Notes: generated by a model from the sequence alone, not told the origin. Positions 1-8,890 are shown, counted from the first letter of the stretch. The stretch is DNA of 64,000 bases from Persicitalea sp964500445 (GCA_964500445.1 CAZCOG010000027.1:1-64000); one strand, 5' to 3'. Numbers and translations: made by a program.

Positions 1-598
1 CAATAAATTCCGCTTGTAAGGACGTCACTTCGAACCCGGTAACGCCCTGCCCGGCCAGGTAAATGAGAAAGCTGATATCGATTGAGCGCGATGCGGCAAT
101 CGCGGCGACCAAACTTCCTTCGCTATGCCCGGCCACGCCGATTTTCTTTGGATTGATTTCCTTTCTGGATTTCAGATACGCCACCGCGCTTTCCGCATCG
201 GCGGCAAAGTCCAGCGAAGTCGCTGTCATAAAATTGCCGGTAGACTGGCCAACACCCCGGTCGTCGTAACGCAATACCGCGAAACCCTGCCGGGTCAGGT
301 AATCCGCGATGACCAGGAAAGGCTTATGTCCAAAAACTTCTTCGTTTCGGTCCTGGGGGCCGCTGCCGGTAATCAGTATCACCACTGGAAAACTTCCTTC
401 TTTTTCCGGTAAAGTCAGGGTACCCGACAGCGTAATACCCGCCTGTCCATTCTCGAATTGTACTTCTTCGGTATGATAGGGATAGGGAGGTTTTGGCTCC
501 TGCGGTTTTATTGCGGTTGACTTTTCGGATAAGACAATGTATACAAGATAGGCCAGGACTGCGGCAGAGACGGGAATGAAAATAACGTTTTTTCTCAT
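1..598 (-). CDS. alpha/beta hydrolase, 3' part cut by the window edge
   Basis: About 199 codons are present and the gene runs off the left edge. The protein begins with a hydrophobic helix (residues 4-22, signal anchor or signal peptide). It then shows the alpha/beta-hydrolase order: an oxyanion-type ITGSGPQDRNE stretch near residue 76, the strand LRYDDRGVGQS, and the nucleophile elbow GHSEGS with the predicted catalytic Ser near residue 159. The acid and His of the triad would lie outside the window. The GSGPQDRNE pattern is typical of secreted dienelactone-hydrolase/S33-like enzymes of Bacteroidota; the substrate cannot be told. The ATG at 598 is chosen because the hydrophobic N-terminus follows directly. 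The gene is divergent from the permease at 920. Confidence 0.85.
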   Translation of the reverse strand, partial: MRKNVIFIPVSAAVLAYLVYIVLSEKSTAIKPQEPKPPYPYHTEEVQFENGQAGITLSGTLTLPEKEGSFPVVILITGSGPQDRNEEVFGHKPFLVIADYLTRQGFAVLRYDDRGVGQSTGNFMTATSLDFAADAESAVAYLKSRKEINPKKIGVAGHSEGSLVAAIAASRSIDISFLIYLAGQGVTGFEVTSLQAEFI

Positions 599-919
599 GG
601 GGAAATAGAAGGGAAGTTTTAGCAGCTAAAAAACCTAATACTGGCAAACTTAGAGTGTAAAGACGAATTTCCAGTACTGAAGTACCAGGCAAAGTATACC
701 TGCTGCCCTGGCACACAGCAGCGGCAACTGACTGACCCGGTTTTGCTGCCAGTCATAATCAATTTCTGCCAGGCTTCACAATTCAGTTCTTCTCATGGTA
801 AACGATCACTACATTCATCGAACAGATTCCAGTCCACTCTATTCACGCTCAGCGTAGAGGTGATGGGAATAGGTACCTTGAATTCGCTTTTCCCGACACC
901 TTATACCTATTAGCCAGCC
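599..919. other. intergenic region between divergent genes
   Basis: This 321-bp gap must hold the promoters of the hydrolase on the minus strand and the permease on the plus strand. I see no convincing -33/-7 pair, no strong hairpin and no coding pattern in it. Confidence 0.5.
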
Positions 920-3280
920 ATGATAAAAAACTACTTTAAAATCGCCTGGAGGAATCTGCTCAAGTACAAGCTTTTTTCCTTCATCAACATCATTGGATTA
1001 AGCCTCGCCATTCCTTCCGCGCTGATGGCACTGATTCAAATCGTGAATTACTATGAGTACGATAATTTCCACCAGGACGAAGGGCGGATTGTACGTATCA
1101 TAACCGACGAAAAGCTGAAAGATGGTACCATCACCAGCTGGGCTTCGAGTCCGGTCCCACTGGCAGGGTACCTTGAAGAAAATCTGCCCGGCATCGACAA
1201 CTCGGCTACCATCGTGCGTGATTCCAAATGGGTACTGAGTAACGGGATAAAAACCAAAAACATCAATGCGATTTACACCGATGAGTCGTTCTTCGATATT
1301 TTCAATTTCCCATTGGAGAAAGGGACGTATCCAGTCGAGCTCAACTCGATTGTTTTGACCCACGAAACTGCTGAATGGTTTTTTAATGATACCAATCCCA
1401 TTGGCAGTATACTGGAGCATCCCCGGTACGGCGGATTTAAAGTTGTGGGAGTTTTGAAGCATTTTAACAAGCAAAAGACTCAGTTCCGAACCGATCTCTT
1501 TGTACCCTTTTCCAGCTATCTGAATACCCCGGATAGAACCAGGGACTGGTCGACGCTCAATGCCCATACCTTCGTCAAACTATCCCAAGGGGTTGCCCGT
1601 GCCGATTTTGACCGGCAGCTGTCCGGGGTTTCAGGGCAAATCAGCAAATTTATTAAAACCGAGGACCAGAAAAGTCTTCTTCTGAAAGCGCAGTACCTGA
1701 CCGAAATTTCGCCATCGAAGACAATACTGGAAAACGATCCTTATGTCCAGGATATCCGAAGCATCTACCTGAATTTTGCGTTCCAGCTCATTATGATTTT
1801 GCTCGCTTCCCTCAACTACATCAACCTTACTTTGGCCCGGTCCATGAACCGAAGCCGTGAAGTGGGCGTAAGAAAAGTAGCCGGTGCCACAAAGACCCAG
1901 CTCGTGCTGCAATTCCTGGTCGAATCGGTGCTGGTGTCCTACATAGCCCTGAGCATTGGCCTGCTGCTGTTGTGGTTCGTGAAGCGCTATATTCACGTAT
2001 CCTGGCTGACCTGGGAAATCGACCACCTGGGTTACCTGATCGGTTTATTTTTTGTTTTCAACCTGATGCTGGGACTGGTAGCAGGCGTATTTCCCAGTCT
2101 TATTCTGTCCTCGTATCAGCCGGTAAAAGTATTGAAAGGTACTGTTTCACCCGTAGGTTTTGGCAGAATCGGCTTTCGGAAATCCCTGATTATCGTTCAA
2201 TTCACCATTGCGCTGGTCTATATCTTCTTTATCGGGCATGGGTACCATCAGATCAATTACATGGCCCATGACAATGAAAACTACCAGCGTAAAGATATCC
2301 TCAATGTAAACGTACCCGCTGAGCGTTACAGGCTGTTGTCCACCGAACTGAGCACAATTAAGGAAGTACAACAGATTGGGTACACCTCGCTTACTTTTGG
2401 CAACACTCCCACCCAGTCCGCAATCAAATCAGACAAGAACAGCGCGGAACATCCGGCCTATTTCTATGCCGCAGATCGTCAATACATTGAAAATATGGGG
2501 CTGAAAATCGTGGCGGGGACCAATCTGCTGGAAAGTAATTCCGATTCGGCATCATCGCTTGTTGTGGTCAATCAAAAAACGGTTGAAAGGCTCAACCTGG
2601 GTTCGGAAAAGGATGCGATCGGAAAGCCGATCCTTTTGAATGACAGCACCACGGTGACCATTGCGGGCGTCGTGGCCAATTTCTGCCACTACGACTATGA
2701 AAAAAAGATCGAGCCCGTGGTGTTTCAGTACCGTCCCTCCTTGTTCAAAGTGATGTGCTTGAAAACAAGCCCCGGGAGTGATCGGGAAGCACTCGAAGCT
2801 TCCGTAGCGGGTACTTTCAAAAAATTCAATCCGTATCAGGAAATGAATGCCCAATGGCTCGATACTGAAATGTATGAACGCTACTACCCCTACGCTACCA
2901 TGCGATTCATGGGTATGGAGGGTCTGGTGATTTTCGTGATTGCGATACTGGGCATGATTGGCATACTCACGTACAGCCTGGAAAAGCGAACCAAAGAAAT
3001 AGGCATCCGGAAAGTAATAGGAGCTACTACCGCCGAAATTATCCGATTGATGTCAAAAGATTTTATCAAGCTATTGGTAATTGCCACGATTATAGCCATC
3101 CCGGCCGGCGTTGCCATTGGCTTTTATATGAACACCTACCTCGTCTTCAATAACGGGATCAGTTACCTGACCATGTCTCTGTTGCTGACCCTCGTGCTAA
3201 GTTTTGCGCTGGGCGCGGTGGGCTACTTTTCCTGGCGGGCCGCCCAGACCAATCCGGCGGTAACTCTTAAAGCCGAATAA
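920..3280 (+). CDS. FtsX/MacB-type ABC transporter permease
   Basis: This 786-residue inner-membrane permease has the full two-module MacB-like layout. There is a first transmembrane helix at residues 20-45, a large periplasmic MacB_PCD domain to about 280, and three helices with the first FtsX domain (about 285-440, containing GVRKVAGATKTQL). A second periplasmic domain follows, then a second FtsX domain (about 670-780, containing GIRKVIGATTAEI). The opening KNYFKIAWRNLLKYKLFSFINI is typical of the Bacteroidota branch. Such proteins work with an ATPase to move lipoproteins, peptides or drugs across the envelope without a classical channel. No ATPase gene is adjacent. A broken copy of a related permease lies directly downstream. 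Confidence 0.93.
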   Translation: MIKNYFKIAWRNLLKYKLFSFINIIGLSLAIPSALMALIQIVNYYEYDNFHQDEGRIVRIITDEKLKDGTITSWASSPVPLAGYLEENLPGIDNSATIVRDSKWVLSNGIKTKNINAIYTDESFFDIFNFPLEKGTYPVELNSIVLTHETAEWFFNDTNPIGSILEHPRYGGFKVVGVLKHFNKQKTQFRTDLFVPFSSYLNTPDRTRDWSTLNAHTFVKLSQGVARADFDRQLSGVSGQISKFIKTEDQKSLLLKAQYLTEISPSKTILENDPYVQDIRSIYLNFAFQLIMILLASLNYINLTLARSMNRSREVGVRKVAGATKTQLVLQFLVESVLVSYIALSIGLLLLWFVKRYIHVSWLTWEIDHLGYLIGLFFVFNLMLGLVAGVFPSLILSSYQPVKVLKGTVSPVGFGRIGFRKSLIIVQFTIALVYIFFIGHGYHQINYMAHDNENYQRKDILNVNVPAERYRLLSTELSTIKEVQQIGYTSLTFGNTPTQSAIKSDKNSAEHPAYFYAADRQYIENMGLKIVAGTNLLESNSDSASSLVVVNQKTVERLNLGSEKDAIGKPILLNDSTTVTIAGVVANFCHYDYEKKIEPVVFQYRPSLFKVMCLKTSPGSDREALEASVAGTFKKFNPYQEMNAQWLDTEMYERYYPYATMRFMGMEGLVIFVIAILGMIGILTYSLEKRTKEIGIRKVIGATTAEIIRLMSKDFIKLLVIATIIAIPAGVAIGFYMNTYLVFNNGISYLTMSLLLTLVLSFALGAVGYFSWRAAQTNPAVTLKAE

Positions 3281-3355
3281 TATTTTAAGACTCGCCGGGC
3301 AGTCGGAACAACACAAACCAGCAAAGACGGAGATTGTCCTGTCTATTCTTGTAAT

Positions 3356-3718
3356 ATGCCCGAATTCTTATGGGTTTCATCGTCGGTATATGGATGCTGG
3401 TGGTTGAAATTGGCCGATTTCGGTGTCGGAACGCACGTCCGAAATTGGTGTTCGCAAAGCCGTCGGGGCAAAAAAAAAGACATCGATTTGCAGTTTTTGT
3501 CTGGGTCCGTTACCATTTCCCTCTTTGGTATCGGAGGTACTTTGCTCCTTTTTTTCATCGTCAAATCTGCAGCCAAGGCTCTGTTACAGACCGCTACTTC
3601 TTTGAATACGCTGATGTTCATATCGGTAGTAGCGGTACTCATCGGCATTGTGTCTGGGACGTATCCCGCCTTGCAGGCAGCGAAGCTCGATCCGGTGGAG
3701 GCCATCCGCCGGGAATAA
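3356..3718 (+). pseudogene. remnant of a second MacB-like permease
   Basis: Only the C-terminal FtsX domain remains and it is split over several frames. One frame, read from a GTG at 3423, gives SERTSEIGVRKAVGAKKK. After the A-run near 3470 the homology continues in another frame as LQFLSGSVTISLFGIGG, then two membrane helices and the typical end YPALQAAKLDPVEAIRRE at 3718. Upstream, traces such as GIWMLVVE match the usual helix before SERT. The order and motifs match a MacB/FtsX C-terminus, but no frame is open throughout and the N-terminal 600 or so residues are absent. It is either a decayed tandem duplicate of the gene at 920 or a remnant of a neighbouring permease. Confidence 0.75.
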
Positions 3719-3806
3719 TCTTGAATTGGGTAATAAACTAATTTCTTGTCTTGGTTTACAACCTTTATTAGGAAAATTGGGTCAGGGAAAAGAAAAACCA
3801 ATTCCT

Positions 3807-4220
3807 ATGGACCGATTCATCCTATTCGTATTCTTGGTATTTGCTTTTTCTTTCTGTAAAAGCAAAAATGAACCTCAGCCCGAAGTGGCCAATATCGTAG
3901 GTAAGTGGCTTTTGGTAGAAACTATCCACACCCAAAACGATTCGACTATTGTAGAACAAGTATCTGGCGAACAGGCGTATACAATTGCCTTCCGGTATGA
4001 TGGTGTATTACTGGATAGAGACGGGCAGCGGTCGTGCTGTGGGCCGTCTTCCTATTTCCTGAATGGTATTTTGTTTAGGATAAAAACAAACGAAGTACTA
4101 CCCGGATATTGTGCGACGGTACTTTGCATGGTTTGTCCTCAGTGGGAAATGATCCAACAAGGAGATAGTCTCACGATTACAGCTTGCCAGGATGTAAAAT
4201 CGAAGTACGTCCGGCAATAA
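3807..4220 (+). CDS. small lipoprotein of unknown function
   Basis: The 137-residue protein starts with MDRFILFVFLVFAFSFCKS, a signal peptide with a lipobox-like FSFC, so Cys17 is probably lipidated. The mature part begins with a Ser/Glu/Pro-rich linker and then VANIVGKWLLVE, the opening seen in lipocalin-like and DUF4377-like lipoproteins, followed by a beta-rich region with four Cys in two pairs. A much longer reading frame exists upstream, but it reads the pseudogene in the wrong frame; the signal peptide decides for the ATG at 3807. It is the downstream neighbour of the permease remnant. The function is unknown. Confidence 0.75.
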   Translation: MDRFILFVFLVFAFSFCKSKNEPQPEVANIVGKWLLVETIHTQNDSTIVEQVSGEQAYTIAFRYDGVLLDRDGQRSCCGPSSYFLNGILFRIKTNEVLPGYCATVLCMVCPQWEMIQQGDSLTITACQDVKSKYVRQ

Positions 4221-4317
4221 ATTGATGCAGGTAGTAGAGTCTGGTTAAAACGGGCGGCACAGATTTTTTCAGGTCAATACCTTTCTCGTATCTCATAGTT
4301 AATCTGAAAAAACTAAA

Positions 4318-4740
4318 ATGGCCAACGCACAATCAACTATCACCGTAGAAACCATCGTCGATTCCCCACTGGAAAAAGTGTGGAAAGCCTGGACGACGCC
4401 CGAAGACATCACCCAATGGAATAATGCCAGCGATGACTGGTACACACCCAGCGCCGATAACGATTTGACAGAGGGGGGAGACTTTATCTACCGCATGGAA
4501 GCGCGGGACGGCAGTTTTGGTTTCGATTTTTCTGGTACTTATAATAAAATAGTAGAGCAGGAAGTACTCGAATACATTCTGACCGACAATCGGAAGGTTT
4601 CGGTGGCTTTTGAAGAAAAGGAAGGCAAAACCAAAGTGACGGAAACCTTCGAACCGGAATCGGAAAACCCGGTGGATACGCAACAGCAGGGCTGGCAGGC
4701 TATTCTTGATAACTTCAAAAAATACGTGGAGAGTAACTAA
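4318..4740 (+). CDS. SRPBCC/AHSA1-family protein
   Basis: The 140-residue single-domain protein has the Bet v1-like START fold signature of the AHSA1 family. It opens with ITVETIVDSPLEKVWKAWTTPEDITQWN, then GGDFIYRMEARDGSFGFDFSGTYNKI, and closes with a C-terminal helix QGWQAILDNFKKYVES. These proteins bind small hydrophobic ligands, and many bacterial members are of unknown physiological role. The length is usual for the family. It stands alone, about 100 bp after the lipoprotein gene. The assignment to the fold is secure; a ligand cannot be proposed. Confidence 0.9.
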   Translation: MANAQSTITVETIVDSPLEKVWKAWTTPEDITQWNNASDDWYTPSADNDLTEGGDFIYRMEARDGSFGFDFSGTYNKIVEQEVLEYILTDNRKVSVAFEEKEGKTKVTETFEPESENPVDTQQQGWQAILDNFKKYVESN

Positions 4741-4772
4741 GATCTACAAGTACTAACTACTCCATGTACTTC

Positions 4773-5006
4773 CTACTTTTCCCTAATGCCCGCTACCAGC
4801 CGTAACGCTTCTTCAACTACCTCGGCTGGAAAATTATTCAAAGCCAGAATTCGGATGGCGTTAGTCGTGCCGAGTTCGCAGAACATGAATATTCCGTCCT
4901 TATCCAGATCCTGCCAGGTACGGTCAGAAACCTTTTGAAGAGTGTGCGATCGGTAATAGGCGGAAAGTACTGCGCGATTCGGGACATATTGAAATCGGCA
5001 GTTTTA
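4773..5006 (-). pseudogene. possible C-terminal gene remnant
   Basis: Between the AHSA1 gene and the GNAT gene there is an open minus-strand frame with coding-like composition but no plausible start. It ends in AEVVEEALRLVAGIREK and a stop at 4773. Upstream it reads YYRSHTLQKVSDRTWQDLDKD before meeting a stop near 5007. The protein looks like the last 77 or so residues of a soluble alpha/beta protein that I do not recognise. Because the N-terminal part is gone, it is best read as a gene remnant; it could also be chance. Confidence 0.3.
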
Positions 5007-5120
5007 TAAGTCCGAAATCGGTTTCAGTTTTCCCTTCTTTTGAAGTTGAACATTCGAAAATGGATTGATTGAATCGTTACCAAACTTCAAGCTCATTCAC
5101 TTGCGATGCGCTGCCTGAAT

Positions 5121-5151
5121 TTGTCTTTGGCAAAGAGTTTTAGTATCTTTG
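5121..5151 (+). promoter_or_regulatory. Bacteroidota-type promoter candidate
   Basis: TTG at 5121 and TATCTTTG at 5144-5151 match the -33 TTG and -7 TAnnTTTG elements of Bacteroidota promoters with a 20-bp spacer. The next gene on the strand, the GNAT enzyme, starts about 170 bp further on, so its leader would be long and AT-rich. Confidence 0.4.
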
Positions 5152-5326
5152 AATTATACCATTCGCAGGCAATCAAAAACTAAAATTGGATTTACTCAAA
5201 ACATTAATACCCAAATTCAATATTTAGCCTATCATCTTTACAAAGACCTGAATATTTGACCATTAAAAATATGGTAATTGGTATTTTATTCAAAATAATA
5301 ATTACAAAAAAATACAAACACTCTAT

Positions 5327-5755
5327 ATGACTAGTCAAGTATTAACTCCAAAAATTACAATTTCAGACAAGAAAGGAATCCGTATTGAAGATGTGTTGGC
5401 GCTGTACGAAGCCAATGGCTGGAGCGCCGCGCAGAAGCCTACCAAACTCTACAACGGGCTTCTAAATTCGCACTCTCTTTATACTGCCTGGGATGGCAAT
5501 AAATTAGTAGGACTGGGTAATGCTATCTCCGATGGACACTTAGTGGTATATTACCCTCATTTTCTCGTGCACCCTGAGTATCAGGGTATGGGGATTGGTA
5601 ATAAACTGGTTGAGAAGATGCAGGAAAAGTACAAAGATTTTCACATGCAGGTACTTACTGCCGATGGCAATACCGTAGAGTTCTACAAAAAAATAGGTTT
5701 CCAACGCGCTGGAGACACCAAATCCATGTGGATTTATGACGGCGACGAGCATTGA
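5327..5755 (+). CDS. GNAT-family N-acetyltransferase
   Basis: The 142-residue protein is a single GNAT domain that transfers an acetyl group from acetyl-CoA to an amine. Motif A is clear: LVHPEYQGMGIGNKLVEKM holds the Q/RxxGxG/A pyrophosphate-binding loop. It is followed by the beta5 strand MQVLTADGNTVEFYKKIGF and the C-terminal FQRAGDTKSMWIY. The N-terminal part contains YEANGWSAAQKPTKL, the form common in the small GNAT proteins near the YhbS/ElaA groups. The acceptor is unknown. A candidate promoter lies at 5121-5151. Confidence 0.9.
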   Translation: MTSQVLTPKITISDKKGIRIEDVLALYEANGWSAAQKPTKLYNGLLNSHSLYTAWDGNKLVGLGNAISDGHLVVYYPHFLVHPEYQGMGIGNKLVEKMQEKYKDFHMQVLTADGNTVEFYKKIGFQRAGDTKSMWIYDGDEH

Positions 5756-5791
5756 TCCAGAGATTGAACCGAGCTTCGCGCCGATTCGGAA

Positions 5792-5971
5792 TCAGAACGT
5801 TGCGTCCCTTTCAAAATATAAGTAGAAGTACATCGCAGAACCGAAATTAGTGGTAGTGGTCGAAACCAAGCGCCAGCCGTTTTTCGCGTACTCGTTCAGT
5901 TTTTCCTGAATTTCAGTTGAGTGATTCTTCGCATGTTCATGATAACAATTATAGGTTTTTCTTATCACCAT
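5792..5971 (-). CDS. small DUF4177-like protein
   Basis: This 59-residue protein has the DUF4177 pattern: a helix TEIQEKLNEYAKNGWRLVS followed by a beta hairpin ending in MYFYLYFERD. Family members are small cytosolic proteins of unknown role. A longer frame opens at 6028, but it would overlap the divergent gene starting at 5994; the ATG at 5971 (MVIRKTYN) avoids this and gives the normal family length. The identification rests on the GWRLV and YFERD pattern only. Confidence 0.6.
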   Translation of the reverse strand: MVIRKTYNCYHEHAKNHSTEIQEKLNEYAKNGWRLVSTTTTNFGSAMYFYLYFERDATF

Positions 5972-5993
5972 AACCAAAAAGCCTGACGTTATC

Positions 5994-6779
5994 ATGAATC
6001 TGCTGGCAACTCTTCGCGAGCGCAACAAATTACTATACTACCTCGGGATAGCCCATGTGATTGGGGCGTTGCTCCTGCTGATTCCGATGGCTATCGACGA
6101 TTCCCAAATCCTGGGAATCAACCGCTGGATCAAGCCATTTAAGTTTTTCATTTCCTCCGGAATTTATCTCCTGACCTTCGCCTGGCTATGCGGCGATCTG
6201 CCGCCCAGCCGTTTCGTTCGCCTTTTTGCAAGCCAGATCGCTCTGGCGGTATTCATTGAGAACGTGGCCATTACCGTACAGGCGGCGCGGGGTGTCAAAT
6301 CCCATTTTAATGTACAGTCGATGAGCGGCGGTATTGTTTTTGCGCTGATGGGCGTTTTTATCCTTTACAACACCTTTTGGATAATACTTTTTACTATTCG
6401 TTATTTCCGGACCAAATTCCCTGACCTGCCACGGCATTACGTCTTGAGTGTCCGTCTGGGCTTGCTCTTGTTCTTACTGGGAAGCGGGCTGGGTGGATAT
6501 ATGTCGGCACAGAGTGGACATACAGTCGGGGCAGCGGATGGCGGCCCAGGATTACCGCTATTGAACTGGAGTACGGGGTTCGGCGATTTGCGGGTGGCGC
6601 ATTTTTTTGGATTGCACGGATTACAAATCCTTATGCTGCTGAGTGCGGTTTTATCTTTTAGCTTAATGAAAGGAAAACGGAAATCGGCTATAATCGGAGC
6701 AGCCTTTATCGGCCTTCTGGGTTTTATAGTCTGGACTTATTGGGAGGCGACACAAGGCATTCCATTATTAAGCATCTGA
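5994..6779 (+). CDS. polytopic membrane protein of unknown function
   Basis: The 261-residue protein has about seven hydrophobic segments, at roughly residues 20-36, 48-65, 78-94, 115-135, 150-170, 205-222 and 230-248. A conserved-looking NRWIKPFKFFISSGIYLLTF stretch lies early and a GLHGLQILML stretch late. There are no catalytic motifs I recognise. It is divergent from the DUF4177-like gene and 24 bp upstream of the VTT-domain gene, with which it is probably cotranscribed. It is an uncharacterised inner-membrane protein. Confidence 0.8.
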   Translation: MNLLATLRERNKLLYYLGIAHVIGALLLLIPMAIDDSQILGINRWIKPFKFFISSGIYLLTFAWLCGDLPPSRFVRLFASQIALAVFIENVAITVQAARGVKSHFNVQSMSGGIVFALMGVFILYNTFWIILFTIRYFRTKFPDLPRHYVLSVRLGLLLFLLGSGLGGYMSAQSGHTVGAADGGPGLPLLNWSTGFGDLRVAHFFGLHGLQILMLLSAVLSFSLMKGKRKSAIIGAAFIGLLGFIVWTYWEATQGIPLLSI

Positions 6780-6803
6780 TGGACACCCAGTATATTATTC
6801 ACT

Positions 6804-7514
6804 ATGGGAAAACACGAAAGCGCAACTTCCAATCCGGTCAAGTATCTGCCACTTTTTGTTTCAGGTATTATCCTCGGCGGTAGCGTCTTGTGTTATTTTT
6901 TATATCCTGACTTTCAGGAATTCTGCAAAGAAGCCTGGCGCGTTCTCACTAGCGGACAAGAGTCCCGTATTGCCAATTGGGTAGCGCAGTTCGGCTTCTG
7001 GGGGCCACTGTTACTACTCCTTTTGTTTTTGGTGCAGATGCTGGCCTTTGTCATTCCTTCCTGGTTACTTATTCTGGTTTGTGCTCTGGCCTACGGTCCC
7101 TGGTGGGGCAGCGGCTTATCTCTGCTCGGTATCCTGCTGGCTTCTGCTACGGCTTACATCCTTGGCAAGTCGCTGAGCGAAGATACACTGCTTGCTCTAC
7201 TGGGAGAAAAAGCTGAAAAAAGAATGAGATCTTACCTTGAAAATTATGGTTTTGGTACTGTCCTAGTGTTCCGTATAGCTCCTTTCCTTTCCAATGACAC
7301 GATCAGTTTTGTGGCTGGCCTTACCCGAATGGGTTTCTGGAAATTCATGGCCGCGACGGCACTAGGCATTGCCCCCCTTATCTCATTGTTGGCCTACCTT
7401 GAAGGTAATTCTGAACGCTTGCAGCGCGGGCTCATCTGGACCAGCGCGGTGTGCTTGGTTGGCTTCGGGATTTACGTCTGGTGGGATAAAAAGAAAGGCC
7501 CAAAAGCAAAATAG
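6804..7514 (+). CDS. TVP38/TMEM64 (VTT/DedA-like) membrane protein
   Basis: The 236-residue inner-membrane protein shows the VTT domain. It contains AQFGFWGPLLLLLLFLVQML, the re-entrant-loop pattern VIPSWLLILVCALAYGPWWG, then GKSLSEDTLLALLG, and the diagnostic FRIAPFLSNDTISFVAGLTRMGFWKF in the TVP38 region. Related DedA/VTT proteins are lipid scramblases or flippases and affect membrane homeostasis. The gene is just downstream of another membrane protein gene. A hairpin at 7541-7569 follows. Confidence 0.9.
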   Translation: MGKHESATSNPVKYLPLFVSGIILGGSVLCYFLYPDFQEFCKEAWRVLTSGQESRIANWVAQFGFWGPLLLLLLFLVQMLAFVIPSWLLILVCALAYGPWWGSGLSLLGILLASATAYILGKSLSEDTLLALLGEKAEKRMRSYLENYGFGTVLVFRIAPFLSNDTISFVAGLTRMGFWKFMAATALGIAPLISLLAYLEGNSERLQRGLIWTSAVCLVGFGIYVWWDKKKGPKAK

Positions 7515-7540
7515 ATAAGATTTGGCGTATTGAAAACAAA

Positions 7541-7569
7541 ACAGCTCCGGGTCAAAGACCCGAAGCTGT
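7541..7569. terminator. hairpin between convergent genes
   Basis: ACAGCTCCGGGTC and GACCCGAAGCTGT form a 13-bp stem with one mismatch and a 3-base loop. It lies between the VTT gene and the convergent gene ending at 7605. The T-runs are weak, so it is only a candidate bidirectional terminator. Confidence 0.5.
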
Positions 7570-7604
7570 CCATTATCCATAAAACCAAAACTACATTATA
7601 AACT

Positions 7605-7853
7605 TTAAGCCCTCTGGGCCGCCCACTCGGTCTCACCAAGTTGCAGGATGCGAATTACCTGCTCCTGGGCATCGTTGAACGATGCTTCGTCGCAAGGGAT
7701 GCATTCAAGCGCTGACAGAAGTTTGTCGTCGTAAGTTGTGCGCTCTACCGATGGGTTGAATTCATATAGACAGACAATCTTAACCCGCTCGCCTTCGCGC
7801 TTAAAATATTGTCCGCCACCTTTACTTTTGAAAAATGCTGGGTTCGTATTCAT
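7605..7853 (-). CDS. hypothetical protein, 82 aa
   Basis: I do not recognise this small protein. It opens with MNTNPAFFKSKGGGQYF and ends with a helical acidic region (NDAQEQVIRILQLGETEW). The middle, GERVKIVCLYEFNPSVERTTYDDK, looks like a short beta sheet. A frame 18 codons longer exists from 7907, but it would overlap the next gene's coding end; the ATG at 7853 follows an AT-rich stretch and is preferred. It lies 29 bp downstream of the 335-residue gene on the same strand, so the two are probably an operon. It belongs to an island of unfamiliar genes that extends to 15.3 kb. Confidence 0.55.
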   Translation of the reverse strand: MNTNPAFFKSKGGGQYFKREGERVKIVCLYEFNPSVERTTYDDKLLSALECIPCDEASFNDAQEQVIRILQLGETEWAAQRA

Positions 7854-7882
7854 GATAATTCTCTTTAAGGTTAAGTGGATGA

Positions 7883-8890
7883 TTATCCGGCCATTTTTTC
7901 GAACCACTTCGGTTCCAATGGAATGACGGCCGCTTCGTGAGGACTCTTTGGCCCGTTGCCCCCAAATTCCTCCCGAAGGTAAGCGGGTAACGATGCCTTA
8001 AACTCAGCGTAGCGATCAGGTCCTATTGCTTTCTCTACATAGGCCTCATGGACTGAGTTTATATACCGCACCGTCTCGAAAAGACAATGGTGAAAAAGCC
8101 GGAAATCAATGTCAGCTTCGATGAAGCGCTCGACCTCACGGTGCGTGGAGGAAATCTTCAAACGAGCAAACAAGTCCAGAAAGTTGGTGGGACTCACGTT
8201 CCGTGTCACCTGAGTCCATTCTTTCGCGCCAAATCGAGTCGAAATTTTGCCCGTTTTGGTACGAACTGCTTTCTCAGGATCAGCCTGAAGACGTCGCCGC
8301 GCGTTCTGCATCTGTCGGGTGCGCGTGGTACGCAAGAATTGTCCTACCTGCGCCTGCCATTCGTGCGGCGTGTCTGTTAATTGTAACGAGGGCGTAGCGT
8401 GCCCCGATGGCAAGCCCATCAGTGTAAACTTACCTGGGTAGCCCATTGCCCCAAAAGCAAGCGGGACCGGATACCAGTTGGCAGCTACTAGCTTACCGAC
8501 GCGCGCGCGCGCGACCCATTCGTTACTTGCAGTCCCGCCCTGTACGGTCAAAAATGCCTTCGTTGCGAAGAATATACTATAATAGGCCTGCGGAAAGGTC
8601 CAGTAAAGCGCATTGCGGTGAAAATTCTCATCGCCATTCTCTGCCGTCTTACGCAAGGCGTACTCTGTATTCCAGGCTTGTACCAAAAGTTTTTTAGCGG
8701 CTTCCTCCTGCTTTTCAGTAATCTTAGTTTCGAATTCGCGGAAATGCCAGACCTGATTCAAACTCTTTGAATGCCGCAAATGCTGGATATGCCGATGCAA
8801 ACCGAAAAAGTGATTCAGGAAGACCTGCGCAGGGATCGAGCGCCGCCATTCCTCCTGCTCTTTATATGATTTTTCCAAGTTCTGTTCCAT
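7883..8890 (-). CDS. hypothetical protein, 335 aa
   Basis: I do not recognise this soluble protein. It is rich in aromatic residues and Arg and mostly alpha-helical, with segments such as PAQVFLNHFFGLHRHIQHLRHS and EVERFIEADIDFRLFHHCLFETVRYI. There is no signal peptide, membrane helix or clear nucleotide-binding motif. The run QAYYSIFFATKAFLTVQG recalls HEPN-like or other helical-bundle proteins (compare YYAxFxAAkAxL), but the rest does not fit well enough to call it. A GC dinucleotide run lies inside the coding region near 8500. The ATG at 8890 is preceded by an AT-only palindrome (8954-8968). Confidence 0.65.
   Translation of the reverse strand: MEQNLEKSYKEQEEWRRSIPAQVFLNHFFGLHRHIQHLRHSKSLNQVWHFREFETKITEKQEEAAKKLLVQAWNTEYALRKTAENGDENFHRNALYWTFPQAYYSIFFATKAFLTVQGGTASNEWVARARVGKLVAANWYPVPLAFGAMGYPGKFTLMGLPSGHATPSLQLTDTPHEWQAQVGQFLRTTRTRQMQNARRRLQADPEKAVRTKTGKISTRFGAKEWTQVTRNVSPTNFLDLFARLKISSTHREVERFIEADIDFRLFHHCLFETVRYINSVHEAYVEKAIGPDRYAEFKASLPAYLREEFGGNGPKSPHEAAVIPLEPKWFEKMAG

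Noticed and set aside
3648..3806. Longer start for the small lipoprotein
   Set aside because: It would read the permease remnant out of frame and bury the lipoprotein signal.
5972..6028. Longer N-terminus for the DUF4177-like protein
   Set aside because: It would overlap the divergent membrane protein gene and exceed the normal family length.
8495..8514. Alternating GC run, possible Z-DNA or slippage site
   Set aside because: It encodes an ordinary Ala-Arg-Ala-Arg stretch of the 335-residue protein; no shift is seen.
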